From the NCBI GenBank assembly GCA_947586295.1, contig CANPXQ010000032.1, forward strand, positions 1-8,942: a DNA stretch of 8,942 nt, given 5' to 3'. The notes beneath the pieces are model-generated. The model made no database searches. It was not told where the DNA came from and saw only the letters and a list, made by a program, of their open reading frames with translations. This DNA comes from an uncultured Bacilli bacterium. Lineage in GTDB: Bacteria > Bacillota_I > Bacilli_A > RF39 > UBA660. Below, in pieces: positions 1-7,144 of this stretch (position 1 is its first letter; each line of letters opens with the position of its first letter). The position numbers were made by a program, and so were the translations under genes.

Positions 1-43
1 AAAAAAAAAAAAATACAAATTTAATTATATAACTTGTATTTTT
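1..43 (-). terminator. Intrinsic terminator at end of the transporter/two-component operon
   Basis: Read on the minus strand, the sequence after the kinase stop forms a 10-bp stem (positions 43-34 pairing with 18-9, arms AAAAATACAA and TTGTATTTTT) around a 15-nt AT-rich loop. It runs into an unbroken T-run that reaches the window edge (13 A on the plus strand, positions 1-13). The stem has a single G-C pair, so it is thermodynamically weak. The long U-tract and the location 30 nt after the last stop of a co-directional gene series make termination the best reading. The T-run may extend beyond the window. Confidence 0.6.
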
Positions 44-72
44 CTCTTATTTTTTCCAACATTTACTTTACT

Positions 73-1275
73 TCACCAATTATAATATTTAATCCTAAAA
101 GTAGTTTTCTCTTTAGTTGATTCTACAAGAATAATTCCATTATCTTTATTAATTATTTTTTTAGAAAGTTCCAGCCCTATTCCGACATTAGTATTATTTT
201 TATTTTCTCCTTGATAAAATCTATCAAAGATATGTTTTAACTCCTCTTTTTTTATTTCTTTACCATAATCCGTAATATAAATATAACTATAAACATTATT
301 TTGACCACATTCTAAATCAATTTTACTATTTACAAAGGAATACTCCAAACAGTTTTTTAAAATATTAGTTATAGCTTCTATTTGCCAATTTTTATCACCA
401 ACTATTGAGGCTTTTTCATCAATCTTAACAATTAATTTAATATTTTTTAAATCACTTAAATAAGCCACCTTTTTGATTACTTCATTTATAATTTCTTCTA
501 AATAAACTTTTTCTTTGGTAAACGCAATTGTACTAGCATCAAACTTCGCTAGTTTTAATAAACTTTGAACTAAAAAATTAATATTTAAAGCTTCTCTTTT
601 TATATCTAATAAAAATTCTTCTTTTTTATTTTTAGACATATTTTTATCTTCAATTATATTATCTACCATTATCAAAATACTTGTTAAGGGCGTTTTTAAT
701 TGATGCGATATATCTTCTAAAGCTGTTTTTAACTCTAATTTATCTTTTTCTAAATTATAAGAGTTTTCTTTTAAAATCTTAGTTATTTTAACTAATTCAT
801 TTTTTAATATCGATAATTCATCTTCTGATAAATTATCGATATCTAACTCATAATTTCTTTTATTTATTTCATTTAGATATTTTGTTATATCTTTAATATC
901 TTGATCTTTTTCTTTTTCATATTTTATAAATACAAAAGTTATTATAACAATAATAAATATTAAATAAATAATATTAATAAATATAAATAGCGAATCATTG
1001 TTTTTTATTATCGAATCATTATAAATATCAATACCATATTTAAAATAATTTATATTAATTTCTTGAGGATTATTTAAAATATTAATTATTTCTTCTTCCG
1101 TTAAATTAGGATATTTAACTAAGACATTATCTATTATATTAGCAATAGTTTTATTATAGTTATAAATATAGATTTTTCTTTCTAAATATAGAATAAAGAA
1201 AAATATTATAATAAATACCGTCATTAAAATAAATATTTTTTTTAATGTATTTTTTAATTTAATTTTATTCTTCAT
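73..1275 (-). CDS. Membrane sensor histidine kinase (HPK, two TM segments)
   Basis: This 400-residue sensor kinase is the likely partner of the response regulator encoded just upstream, whose end it overlaps by 11 bp. A basic N-terminus leads into TM1 (about 13-31). An extracytoplasmic loop of about 64 residues (32-95) follows, then TM2 (about 96-118). A HAMP-like linker (119-170, with SEDELSILKNEL near 150-161) leads to the DHp helix with the phospho-acceptor H191 in the motif SHQLKTPL. The ATPase domain shows the N-box (N304, N308), a G1 region at D336-Y-G338, the F-box (F350, F353) and a G2 box at G365-I-G367. The G1 box is odd: the second glycine of the usual DxGxG is E340. The loop is longer than in BceS-type intramembrane kinases, so direct ligand sensing is possible. 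The start has only a weak AGG about 13 nt upstream, so translation is probably coupled to the regulator gene. It ends in TGG then TGA, indicating standard TGA use. Confidence 0.93.
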   Translation of the reverse strand: MKNKIKLKNTLKKIFILMTVFIIIFFFILYLERKIYIYNYNKTIANIIDNVLVKYPNLTEEEIINILNNPQEININYFKYGIDIYNDSIIKNNDSLFIFINIIYLIFIIVIITFVFIKYEKEKDQDIKDITKYLNEINKRNYELDIDNLSEDELSILKNELVKITKILKENSYNLEKDKLELKTALEDISHQLKTPLTSILIMVDNIIEDKNMSKNKKEEFLLDIKREALNINFLVQSLLKLAKFDASTIAFTKEKVYLEEIINEVIKKVAYLSDLKNIKLIVKIDEKASIVGDKNWQIEAITNILKNCLEYSFVNSKIDLECGQNNVYSYIYITDYGKEIKKEELKHIFDRFYQGENKNNTNVGIGLELSKKIINKDNGIILVESTKEKTTFRIKYYNW

Positions 1276-1915
1276 CTATTCTATAACCTATTCCTTTAAT
1301 TGTTTTAATTATATCGGTATTTAACTTTTCTCTAATTCTTTTTAAATAAACGGTTACCGTATGATTATCAACATCATTACCTGTAATATGCCAAATATTA
1401 TCTAAAATAGCATTCCTAGTTACTACCTTATTTATGTTTAAAAATAATAACATTAATATTTGAATTTCCAAAGGCGTTAATTCAACTATTTCTTTGTTTT
1501 TTAAAACAAGCATTTTATTAAAATCAAAAGATATATCTTTTACTTCTATAATACTTTTTTGTTTATTTCTTAAAAATATTTTATTAACTCTTGCCAGAAG
1601 TTCTTTTGTACTAAATGGTTTAGTAATATAATCTTCTGCTCCCATATTTAAACCCTTTACAATATTATCTTCTTCATCTTTAGCGGTTAAAAATATCGTT
1701 GGTATATTTTTACTTTTTATATTTTTTAAATAAAAATCAAATCCATTACCATCTGTTAATGTAACATCTAAAATTACTAAAGCAATATCTTCAGTCAATA
1801 ATTTTAAAGCAGCATTTATTGTTAAAGCAGAAAGTAGTTCATAATTATTTTTATGAAAAGCATATTGTAAACTTTTAGCAATAGTTACATTATCTTCAAC
1901 CAAAAGGATTTTCAT
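1265..1915 (-). CDS. OmpR/PhoB-family response regulator
   Basis: This 216-residue two-component response regulator would be phosphorylated by the overlapping kinase and bind DNA, probably activating its own transporter operon. The receiver domain (about 1-115) has the acidic pair E7-D8, phospho-acceptor D50 in VILDVTL, switch residue T77 in FLTAKD, and K99-P100 in ITKPF. The C-terminal winged helix (about 122-214) carries the TVYLKRIREKL recognition-helix region and the final IKGIGYRI wing typical of the OmpR family. The start is supported by a strong AAAGGGAGGT site at 1919-1928, 3 nt before ATG. It lies 35 nt after the permease stop, so it can be read from upstream; a TATAAT in the gap leaves open a weak internal promoter. 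The gene order ATPase, permease, regulator, kinase resembles Bce-type antimicrobial-peptide modules, although those usually place the two-component pair first. Confidence 0.95.
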   Translation of the reverse strand: MKILLVEDNVTIAKSLQYAFHKNNYELLSALTINAALKLLTEDIALVILDVTLTDGNGFDFYLKNIKSKNIPTIFLTAKDEEDNIVKGLNMGAEDYITKPFSTKELLARVNKIFLRNKQKSIIEVKDISFDFNKMLVLKNKEIVELTPLEIQILMLLFLNINKVVTRNAILDNIWHITGNDVDNHTVTVYLKRIREKLNTDIIKTIKGIGYRIDEE

Positions 1916-1935
1916 AGGACCTCCCTTTAAGTTTA

Positions 1936-1941
1936 ATTATA
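1936..1941 (-). promoter_or_regulatory. Possible -10 hexamer before the response regulator gene
   Basis: An exact TATAAT lies on the minus strand in the 35-nt gap between permease stop and regulator start, 21 nt upstream of the regulator ATG, leaving room for a short leader including the ribosome site. The hexamer 17 bp upstream (TGAAAA) matches TTGACA at only 3 of 6 positions. In DNA this AT-rich a TATAAT is expected often by chance. It would give a low basal supply of the two-component pair independent of the transporter promoter. Confidence 0.22.
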
Positions 1942-1950
1942 CAATATTTA

Positions 1951-4542
1951 TTATATATTTTCATTACGAATAGTATCAATCGTATTTTGTTTATTTATTT
2001 TACTTAAAGAATATTTCATAATTATCATTATTAATAAATAAACAACTATAATGGCGATAATAATAGCATTTATTGGCGGAGTATAACTATAATAATAACT
2101 ATCTGTTAAAGCATAATAAATTAAATAAGAAAGTATTAAACCGATAGGAATACCAATAATTAAAGATTTTAAACCTAAAAAAATACTTTCTAGACGAATC
2201 ATTCTTCTAAATTCTTTAGAAGTCATTCCAACTGATTTTAACATTGCAAACTCTTGACGTCTTAATTCCATATTAGTAGTTATTGTATTAAAAATATTAG
2301 TTATTCCTATTAAAGATATAACAATAATAAATCCATATAAGAATATACCTATTAATGTAAATAAATTATTCATAACTCGGGCATTTTCTTCACTATTTGT
2401 TAAACTATATTCCATATCGGTAAATATTTGTTCTATTTCATCTTGGACTTTAGTAGCATCCTTGGCATCATAAAAGACATTAACAGCTAAACTATGTGCA
2501 TATTTATTATATAAAGTAGGACTAACAATAAAATAATTATTATATAAATTATTAGCTAAACCAAAAGGTAATTTATCTGTTACTAAACCAACTTCAATAT
2601 CAATTGTCGCATCTTCTTTTCTTAATGAGATTAAATCATTTTTATTATACGTAAATTCGCGCATTTGATAATCAATACTTTTTTTCTTTTTTTCATCATA
2701 TTTACTTACAATAGTATTATCAAAAAGAATACCTTTATCAATCATATAATCATAATCTAAATTTAAACTATCCAAATATTTTTGGTATTGTTTTTCTCCA
2801 ATATTAATCACATTTAAATAATAAACTCTTTCACCATTTTCTTCATGATAACCATTAAATTCTTTTTGGGGATTTATCTGGGGATTATTTATTAAAAAAT
2901 CTTGTTGTTCTAATACTGTATAATTATTTATCCCATCTATATTAAATGTTTCTTCTATTTTATTATTTACTAGTTCTTTATCTTTACTATATATATGTAA
3001 TAATAAATTATACTCTTGTAAAGCTAGTTCATTTTTGGTAGTTTTAAAAGCTAGGCTCATAAATGAAGTTAAAGCTATAAAAACAATAACAGAAGTTGCT
3101 ATGGAAATAGTTGTTGTACGATACTTTCGTTTATTTCTTTTAATATTTTTATAGGAAATATCTCCTCCTACACCAAATATTTTTTTAATCAAACGATTAC
3201 CTTTTATTTTCTTTTTATTTAATTTAATATTGGCACTATTACGTATTAATTCAATAGGTAATGATTTACTGGCTTTACTGGCACTTCTAAAGGCTGAAAA
3301 ATAAATGGTAATGATGCCTAAACCTATAGCTATTAAAATGGCATAAAAAGAAAAATTAAAGATAAGTTTCATAGATTGAGAAAATCCGTCTTTTAAAAAG
3401 ATATTACTAATTATTATTAATATGTAAGAGGCTAATAAACCAAAAACTATACCTAAAGGAATAGCAATTAAACCTAAAATAGTTGCTTCATAAAAAACAT
3501 TCTTTTTGATTTGCTTTTTTGTTGCTCCAATACTTCGTAACATTCCATATTGTTTTATTTTTTCAGTTATGGAAATATCAAAACTATTTTTTATACAAAA
3601 TATAGAAGTAAAAACAATAATTAAAGATACTATTACAACTACTACTCCTAAAGAACCTACTGAACTATCTTTAAAAGGATTTGTTTCTAAATTTATTAAA
3701 TATTGATTTTCCATAACTTTTAAAGATAAAATATCGCTGTTATTTTCTAAATCTTCAGCTTGTAACATACCTTCCATATATTTTTGATAAATATGGGAAT
3801 CAAGATTTAATATAGCGGCTTCGATTTCATAATGTCTTTTAGTACCCTTTTTAGTAAAACGAACAAAAATATCAAAATCATTACCTGCTATTTCTTCATT
3901 ATAAGTTATGAAAGTATAACCAGGAGCACTATAGGGTTCAATACTATTACTAGGGCGATTAATTATACCTACAATTTTATATGTTTGCTTATGCGTATTT
4001 ATTATTTGTTCTTCATCTTCTAAAGATTCAAATTGATCTAATTTTTCCTTTTTGATATTTACTCTATCGCCAACATTTAAAGTTACCTCATCACCAATAG
4101 TATAATTAATTCGACCATTAGTTTTTAAATGAGTTGGAATTAATATTTCATTACTATTAGTAGGCATTCTTCCTTCTACTAAATTAATACTTAAGTTTTC
4201 TAAAGCTTTTTTATTGAAAGCTTTTATAATAGCATATGGTTTATATTCATTTTTACTATTTTCTAAATAAGTATATCCATAATCATAAGTTAAATAAATA
4301 TCTTCTACTTCACGATTGTTTTTAATTGTATTTAAAGTATTAATATTTTGATGATAAAAAGCTACGTGATTATTTCCTTTAACCGTTGTTTCGTATTTTA
4401 TTAAAGAAGCAATAGCCGAAGAATACATACTAGAAACTGCTGTAACAAGTGCAACTGACAATATAATACCAATAATTGTAACGATAGTTCTTTTTTTATT
4501 TAATTTTAAATTCTTAATGGTTAATTTATTTAATAAATTCAT
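1951..4542 (-). CDS. FtsX-type ABC transporter permease, duplicated MacB-like unit (8 TM)
   Basis: This 863-residue membrane permease is paired with the ATPase whose end it overlaps by 17 bp. The topology reads as two successive MacB/LolC-like halves. The first is TM1 (about 19-40), extracytoplasmic domain 1 (about 45-290) and TM2-4 (about 296-318, 350-380, 395-417). The second is TM5 (about 475-497), extracytoplasmic domain 2 (about 500-725) and TM6-8 (about 727-755, 782-810, 823-842). Each half has the FtsX cytoplasmic coupling motif: QYGMLRSIGATKKQ near 331-344 and EFAMLKSVGMTSKE near 764-777. One chain can thus supply both halves, where MacB needs a homodimer. B. subtilis YtrF is about half this length. 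The start is set by TAGGAG 6-7 nt before ATG inside the ATPase gene. Such transporters use ATP-driven movement of the outer domains, often against peptides or wall-active antibiotics, rather than classical substrate channels. The substrate here is unknown. Confidence 0.9.
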   Translation of the reverse strand: MNLLNKLTIKNLKLNKKRTIVTIIGIILSVALVTAVSSMYSSAIASLIKYETTVKGNNHVAFYHQNINTLNTIKNNREVEDIYLTYDYGYTYLENSKNEYKPYAIIKAFNKKALENLSINLVEGRMPTNSNEILIPTHLKTNGRINYTIGDEVTLNVGDRVNIKKEKLDQFESLEDEEQIINTHKQTYKIVGIINRPSNSIEPYSAPGYTFITYNEEIAGNDFDIFVRFTKKGTKRHYEIEAAILNLDSHIYQKYMEGMLQAEDLENNSDILSLKVMENQYLINLETNPFKDSSVGSLGVVVVIVSLIIVFTSIFCIKNSFDISITEKIKQYGMLRSIGATKKQIKKNVFYEATILGLIAIPLGIVFGLLASYILIIISNIFLKDGFSQSMKLIFNFSFYAILIAIGLGIITIYFSAFRSASKASKSLPIELIRNSANIKLNKKKIKGNRLIKKIFGVGGDISYKNIKRNKRKYRTTTISIATSVIVFIALTSFMSLAFKTTKNELALQEYNLLLHIYSKDKELVNNKIEETFNIDGINNYTVLEQQDFLINNPQINPQKEFNGYHEENGERVYYLNVINIGEKQYQKYLDSLNLDYDYMIDKGILFDNTIVSKYDEKKKKSIDYQMREFTYNKNDLISLRKEDATIDIEVGLVTDKLPFGLANNLYNNYFIVSPTLYNKYAHSLAVNVFYDAKDATKVQDEIEQIFTDMEYSLTNSEENARVMNNLFTLIGIFLYGFIIVISLIGITNIFNTITTNMELRRQEFAMLKSVGMTSKEFRRMIRLESIFLGLKSLIIGIPIGLILSYLIYYALTDSYYYSYTPPINAIIIAIIVVYLLIMIIMKYSLSKINKQNTIDTIRNENI

Positions 4543-5215
4543 CTTTATCTCCTAAAGAAATTTTCCCATCTTCTAATTTTATTATTCTATCAGCTACCTT
4601 GGCAATTTCTAAATTATGCGTAATCATAATTATTGTTTGATTTAATTCCTTATTAGATTTTTTTAGTAAAGAGACAATTTCTTCACTAGCTTTAGAATCT
4701 AAATTCCCCGTTGGTTCATCAGCCAAAATAATTGCCGGATTAGTTATTAAAGCTCGACCAATACTTGTTCTTTGTTGTTGACCACCAGATAATTCACTAG
4801 GCAAATGATTTTTTCGATTAGTTAAATTTAATAGTTTCAATAATTCATCTATTTTTTCTTGAGAAATTTCCCTATTATCTAAAGCAATTGGTAATAAAAT
4901 ATTTTCCTCAACATTTAATATGGGAATTAAATTATAAAACTGATATATTAATCCTACTTGTCTACGTCTAAATATTGCTAGATTATCATCATCTAAACTA
5001 TAGATATCTTTATTATTAATATAAACTTTACCATTTGTCGGACGATCTACCCCACCAATTAAATGCAAAAGTGTTGATTTACCAGAACCACTTGCCCCTA
5101 CTATAGCAACAAATTCTCCCTCATCAACACTAAAAGAAACATTATCTAAAGCAACAACTTTAGTTAAACCTTTACCATATATTTTAGTTAAATTTTCAAC
5201 TCTTAATATTTCCAT
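4526..5215 (-). CDS. ABC transporter ATPase, MacB/LolD/YtrE type
   Basis: This 229-residue cytoplasmic ATPase powers the FtsX permease encoded immediately downstream. All catalytic motifs are intact: Walker A GASGSGKS (40-47), Q-loop Q92 in IYQFYNLIP, signature LSGGQ (142-146), Walker B IILADEP (162-168) with catalytic E167, D-loop NLDS (171-174), and switch H200. The IYQFYNLIP context and DEPTGNLDS are typical of the MacB/LolD/BceA/YtrE group that partners FtsX-fold permeases. Length matches the family (about 225-250). AGAGGTGG lies 3 nt before ATG. A 54-nt gap holding a TATAAT and a tandem repeat precedes it, whereas most other junctions in the locus are tight, so it probably heads a second transcription unit that also includes the permease, regulator and kinase. 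Confidence 0.94.
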   Translation of the reverse strand: MEILRVENLTKIYGKGLTKVVALDNVSFSVDEGEFVAIVGASGSGKSTLLHLIGGVDRPTNGKVYINNKDIYSLDDDNLAIFRRRQVGLIYQFYNLIPILNVEENILLPIALDNREISQEKIDELLKLLNLTNRKNHLPSELSGGQQQRTSIGRALITNPAIILADEPTGNLDSKASEEIVSLLKKSNKELNQTIIMITHNLEIAKVADRIIKLEDGKISLGDKDEFIK

Positions 5216-5232
5216 TTTCCACCTCTAGTTAA

Positions 5233-5266
5233 ATTATATTATAACTAAAGTTACAACTAAGTTACA
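5233..5266 (-). promoter_or_regulatory. Candidate activator-dependent promoter with tandem 11-bp repeat
   Basis: On the minus strand TGTAACTTAGT (5266-5256) is followed directly by TGTAACTTTAG (5255-5245), giving two TGTAAC boxes with an 11-bp period. One base further is TATAAT (5243-5238), overlapping a second TATAAT (5238-5233). At 17-bp spacing from the first TATAAT the -35 position reads TGTAAC, only 2 of 6 matches to TTGACA. Head-to-tail boxes one helical turn apart, standing in for a -35, are the arrangement of PhoB/OmpR-class activator sites, and an OmpR-class regulator is encoded three genes downstream. Predicted start is near 5230, a leader of about 15 nt. An AT-rich inverted repeat, TAGTTA/TAACTA (5247-5242 and 5231-5226), also flanks the -10. 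Binding by this particular regulator is inferred. Confidence 0.5.
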
Positions 5267-5269
5267 TTA

Positions 5270-5890
5270 TTAATATTCTTTTTGAGAATATATTTTTATA
5301 GATATTAATAATGATATTATAAATATTATAGCGATAAATATATACCAAAATTTAAATATATAATCAAATAAAATATTTAAAGTTGTTTTATCAATTTTAG
5401 ATATTAATAAACCTAAACCAACTACAAATATTGCTACAATACCTAGTATAGCTATTCGAGCTTTTTCAATTCCCCATTTAAATATAATAGGATACATTAC
5501 ACACTCTACTAAAATAGTTCCAATAATATTACCAACAAAATTAGATAGAATCATATTTATATCGATTGGTTCTTTTTTGATAAAAGATATTATGCTATAT
5601 AATAAGATTACTAAAAGCGAAGTAATTAATATTAATATTAAAGTTACAATATATTTTGCTTTTACGACATTATCTCTTCCTTTAGGTAAAGTTAAAGCAT
5701 AACTATCCCATTTATTAAAAGCATCATAACTAAAACTAGACATCATAACCAATACACTTAAAAAGGGTAATAGAAAAGATAAATCAAGATCTCCAGTATA
5801 GGCTAAAATAGCATAAAAAATAAATATAACCAAAAAAGTTTTTAAAGTTCTTTTTACAATTAATAAATCTTTTTTAATAAATCCTAACAT
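5270..5890 (-). CDS. ABC-2 type transporter permease, six TM (ABC2_membrane_5-like)
   Basis: This 206-residue integral membrane protein is the probable transmembrane partner of the ATPase encoded just upstream. Six hydrophobic segments are visible at about 17-31, 36-52, 80-104, 113-137, 145-164 and 180-201. The stretch between TM2 and TM3 (SYDAFNKWDSYALTLPKGR, then VVKAKY, 54-80) matches the conserved pattern of small ABC-2 permeases in Firmicutes GntR-ABC operons (YDExxKWexyxxSLPvsRxxiVxaKY). The start is 3 nt after the ATPase stop, with AAAGGAG 8 nt before ATG lying inside the ATPase gene, so translation is coupled. Because only one such permease is present, a homodimer with two ATPase copies is expected. 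B. subtilis ytr has two permease genes (ytrC, ytrD) here. Role inferred: export of a small peptide or lipid-linked compound; substrate not visible. Confidence 0.85.
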   Translation of the reverse strand: MLGFIKKDLLIVKRTLKTFLVIFIFYAILAYTGDLDLSFLLPFLSVLVMMSSFSYDAFNKWDSYALTLPKGRDNVVKAKYIVTLILILITSLLVILLYSIISFIKKEPIDINMILSNFVGNIIGTILVECVMYPIIFKWGIEKARIAILGIVAIFVVGLGLLISKIDKTTLNILFDYIFKFWYIFIAIIFIISLLISIKIYSQKEY

Positions 5891-5893
5891 TTT

Positions 5894-6736
5894 TTATTCT
5901 CCTTTTAACATTAATACCATTAGTTCTTCTAAAGATATTTTTTCAATTAATTCCATCTTATATTTTCTTTTAAATTCTTTTTTATTCTTTACTAATAATT
6001 CATAGTCATAACGATATTTACGTACCTTTAAATAATCTTTATTATCTATATTAACAAATTCCTCTTTTTTACATTTAACGATTCCATATTCTTCTAATAA
6101 TGTAGAACATTTTTCATTTAAAATAATTTTTCCTTCATTTATAAATACAATATAATCCGCTATATGTTCTAAATCACTAGTAATATGACTAGATATAAAT
6201 ATAGAACAATCAGGATCAACAACAAAATTTTGGAATATTTCAATTATTTCACTACGAGCTACAGGATCTAGACCTGTTGTTGGTTCATCCAAAATAAGAA
6301 GTTTAGGATGATGGGATAATGCTACTGCTATTTCTAGTTTTTTATGCATTCCTTTAGATAAATTCTTTATTGGTTTATTTTTAGGTATTTTAAAATCTAT
6401 TAAATATTGGAAAAATAATTTACTATCCCAATTAGAATATATACCTTTCATAATAGAATTTATATCTAAAGCATTTAATATTTCTGGGAAAAAAGCATCA
6501 TCTAATACTACCCCAATATCTTTTAAAGCTTCATTTTTATTTTCTTTATTCAGTAATTTTATACTTCCTTCATATTTAATTATATCTAATAAAGATTTTA
6601 TAGTCGTCGTCTTACCTGCTCCATTTTCACCTATAAATCCCATAATAGATCCAACAGGTAAATTAAAACTAATATTATCTAATTTAAAACCTTTATATTC
6701 TTTAGTTAAATTTTTAACTTCAATTACATTTTTCAT
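5894..6736 (-). CDS. ABC transporter ATPase, YtrB/BcrA-like (ABC-2 exporter)
   Basis: Cytoplasmic ATPase of 280 residues from ATG at 6736. Visible motifs are Walker A GENGAGKTT (36-44), signature LSKGM (126-130, a variant of LSGGQ usual in this subfamily), Walker B LLILDEPTTGLDP (146-158) with E151, and H-loop H184. The Q-loop region reads IGVVLDD (74-80) with no glutamine, a feature shared by many YtrB-type exporter ATPases. A charged C-terminal extension (about 215-280) follows the nucleotide domain. An in-frame ATG at 6751 is rejected as the start because it overlaps the AGGAG ribosome site; the 6736 ATG has AGGAG at 7-nt spacing and the product begins MKNVIEVKNLTK, as family members do. 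The gene starts 1 nt after the GntR stop and ends 3 nt before the permease. Order GntR, ATPase, ABC-2 permease parallels ytrA-ytrB-ytrC/D and staphylococcal pmtR-pmtA-pmtB. Probable multidrug or peptide exporter subunit. Confidence 0.92.
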   Translation of the reverse strand: MKNVIEVKNLTKEYKGFKLDNISFNLPVGSIMGFIGENGAGKTTTIKSLLDIIKYEGSIKLLNKENKNEALKDIGVVLDDAFFPEILNALDINSIMKGIYSNWDSKLFFQYLIDFKIPKNKPIKNLSKGMHKKLEIAVALSHHPKLLILDEPTTGLDPVARSEIIEIFQNFVVDPDCSIFISSHITSDLEHIADYIVFINEGKIILNEKCSTLLEEYGIVKCKKEEFVNIDNKDYLKVRKYRYDYELLVKNKKEFKRKYKMELIEKISLEELMVLMLKGE

Positions 6737-6737
6737 A

Positions 6738-7112
6738 CTATCTCTCCTCATATAATATACTTACTATTTCTTTTAATTCTTTCTCATTAATTTTGTTTAT
6801 TTTAGCAAGAACTACAGCTTCTTCTAGTATTTTTTCAATTTTTTTAAGTTGTTCTTCTTTAGCTAATTCTTTATTTATATTACTTACATATACTCCCTTA
6901 GAAGGAATCGTTTTAACGTATCCTTCTTTTTCTAATTCTTCATAAGCATTTTTAGTGGTAATAACACTACAACGTAAATCTCGAGCAAGTACTCGAATAG
7001 AAGGCAACAATTCGCCGGTAGTTAATTCATTAGATATTATCTTGCTTTTAATTTGCTCTTTTATTTGTTCATAAATTGGTGTATTACTACTATTACTAAT
7101 AATTATATCCAT
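6738..7112 (-). CDS. GntR-family transcriptional repressor, YtrA type
   Basis: This 124-residue DNA-binding regulator probably represses its own operon and releases it when envelope stress or a ligand appears. The N-terminal winged helix-turn-helix (about 11-78) shows PIYEQIKEQIKSKI, then the GELLPSIRVLARDL turn and the recognition region TTKNAYEELEKEGYV, ending in the wing SKGVYV. The tail is only about 45 residues and helical, diagnostic of the short YtrA subfamily rather than FadR or HutC types. ATG at 7112 is chosen because AAGAGG lies 6 nt upstream. A longer in-frame TTG start at 7163 would be the -35 hexamer itself and would precede the predicted transcription start. It is the first gene of the operon; the next ATPase gene begins 1 nt after its TAG stop. 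Confidence 0.92.
   Translation of the reverse strand: MDIIISNSSNTPIYEQIKEQIKSKIISNELTTGELLPSIRVLARDLRCSVITTKNAYEELEKEGYVKTIPSKGVYVSNINKELAKEEQLKKIEKILEEAVVLAKINKINEKELKEIVSILYEER
6744..6748 (-). promoter_or_regulatory. Ribosome binding site that fixes the exporter ATPase start
   Basis: AGGAG on the minus strand lies in the last codons of the GntR gene, 7 nt before the ATG at 6736. It is immediately preceded by another in-frame ATG (6751-6749) that shares its G-rich context and therefore cannot use it. This selects the 280-residue form and places the site inside the upstream gene, implying coupled translation. Confidence 0.75.
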
Positions 7113-7123
7113 ATTTAACCTCT

Positions 7124-7144
7124 TGTATATATTCAGTATATACA
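7124..7144 (-). promoter_or_regulatory. Palindromic operator over the GntR promoter -10
   Basis: TGTATATA-N5-TATATACA is a 21-bp inverted repeat with perfect 8-bp arms. It covers the -10 hexamer and the expected transcription start of the gene for the GntR regulator, so a bound dimer would block RNA polymerase. GT...AC-type dyads are usual for GntR-family operators. A third related element, CTGTATATA, lies just upstream (from 7156 downward), giving CTGTATATATA, CTGTATATA, CTGAATATATA in a row on the minus strand, which might allow binding of more than one dimer. Binding is inferred from position and symmetry. Confidence 0.65.

Noticed and set aside
28..75. Read-through of the kinase TGA as tryptophan (genetic code 4), adding about 16 residues
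   Set aside because: Tryptophans checked in the window are TGG, no gene contains an in-frame TGA, and the extension would run into the terminator hairpin without recognisable sequence.
3506..4023. Short plus-strand open frames inside the permease gene (3506-3706, 3832-4023)
   Set aside because: They lie wholly antisense to a strongly supported coding region, with no ribosome site or recognisable domain; low-complexity AT-rich sequence explains them.
5226..5247. TAGTTA/TAACTA hairpin as a terminator between the two halves of the locus
   Set aside because: The stem is 6 bp, almost all A-T, and is followed by the ribosome binding site rather than a U-tract.
6737..6751. In-frame ATG at 6751 as an earlier start for the exporter ATPase
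   Set aside because: It overlaps the AGGAG ribosome site of the 6736 ATG, adds residues (MRRDS) absent from the family's usual N-terminus, and has no ribosome site of its own at proper distance.
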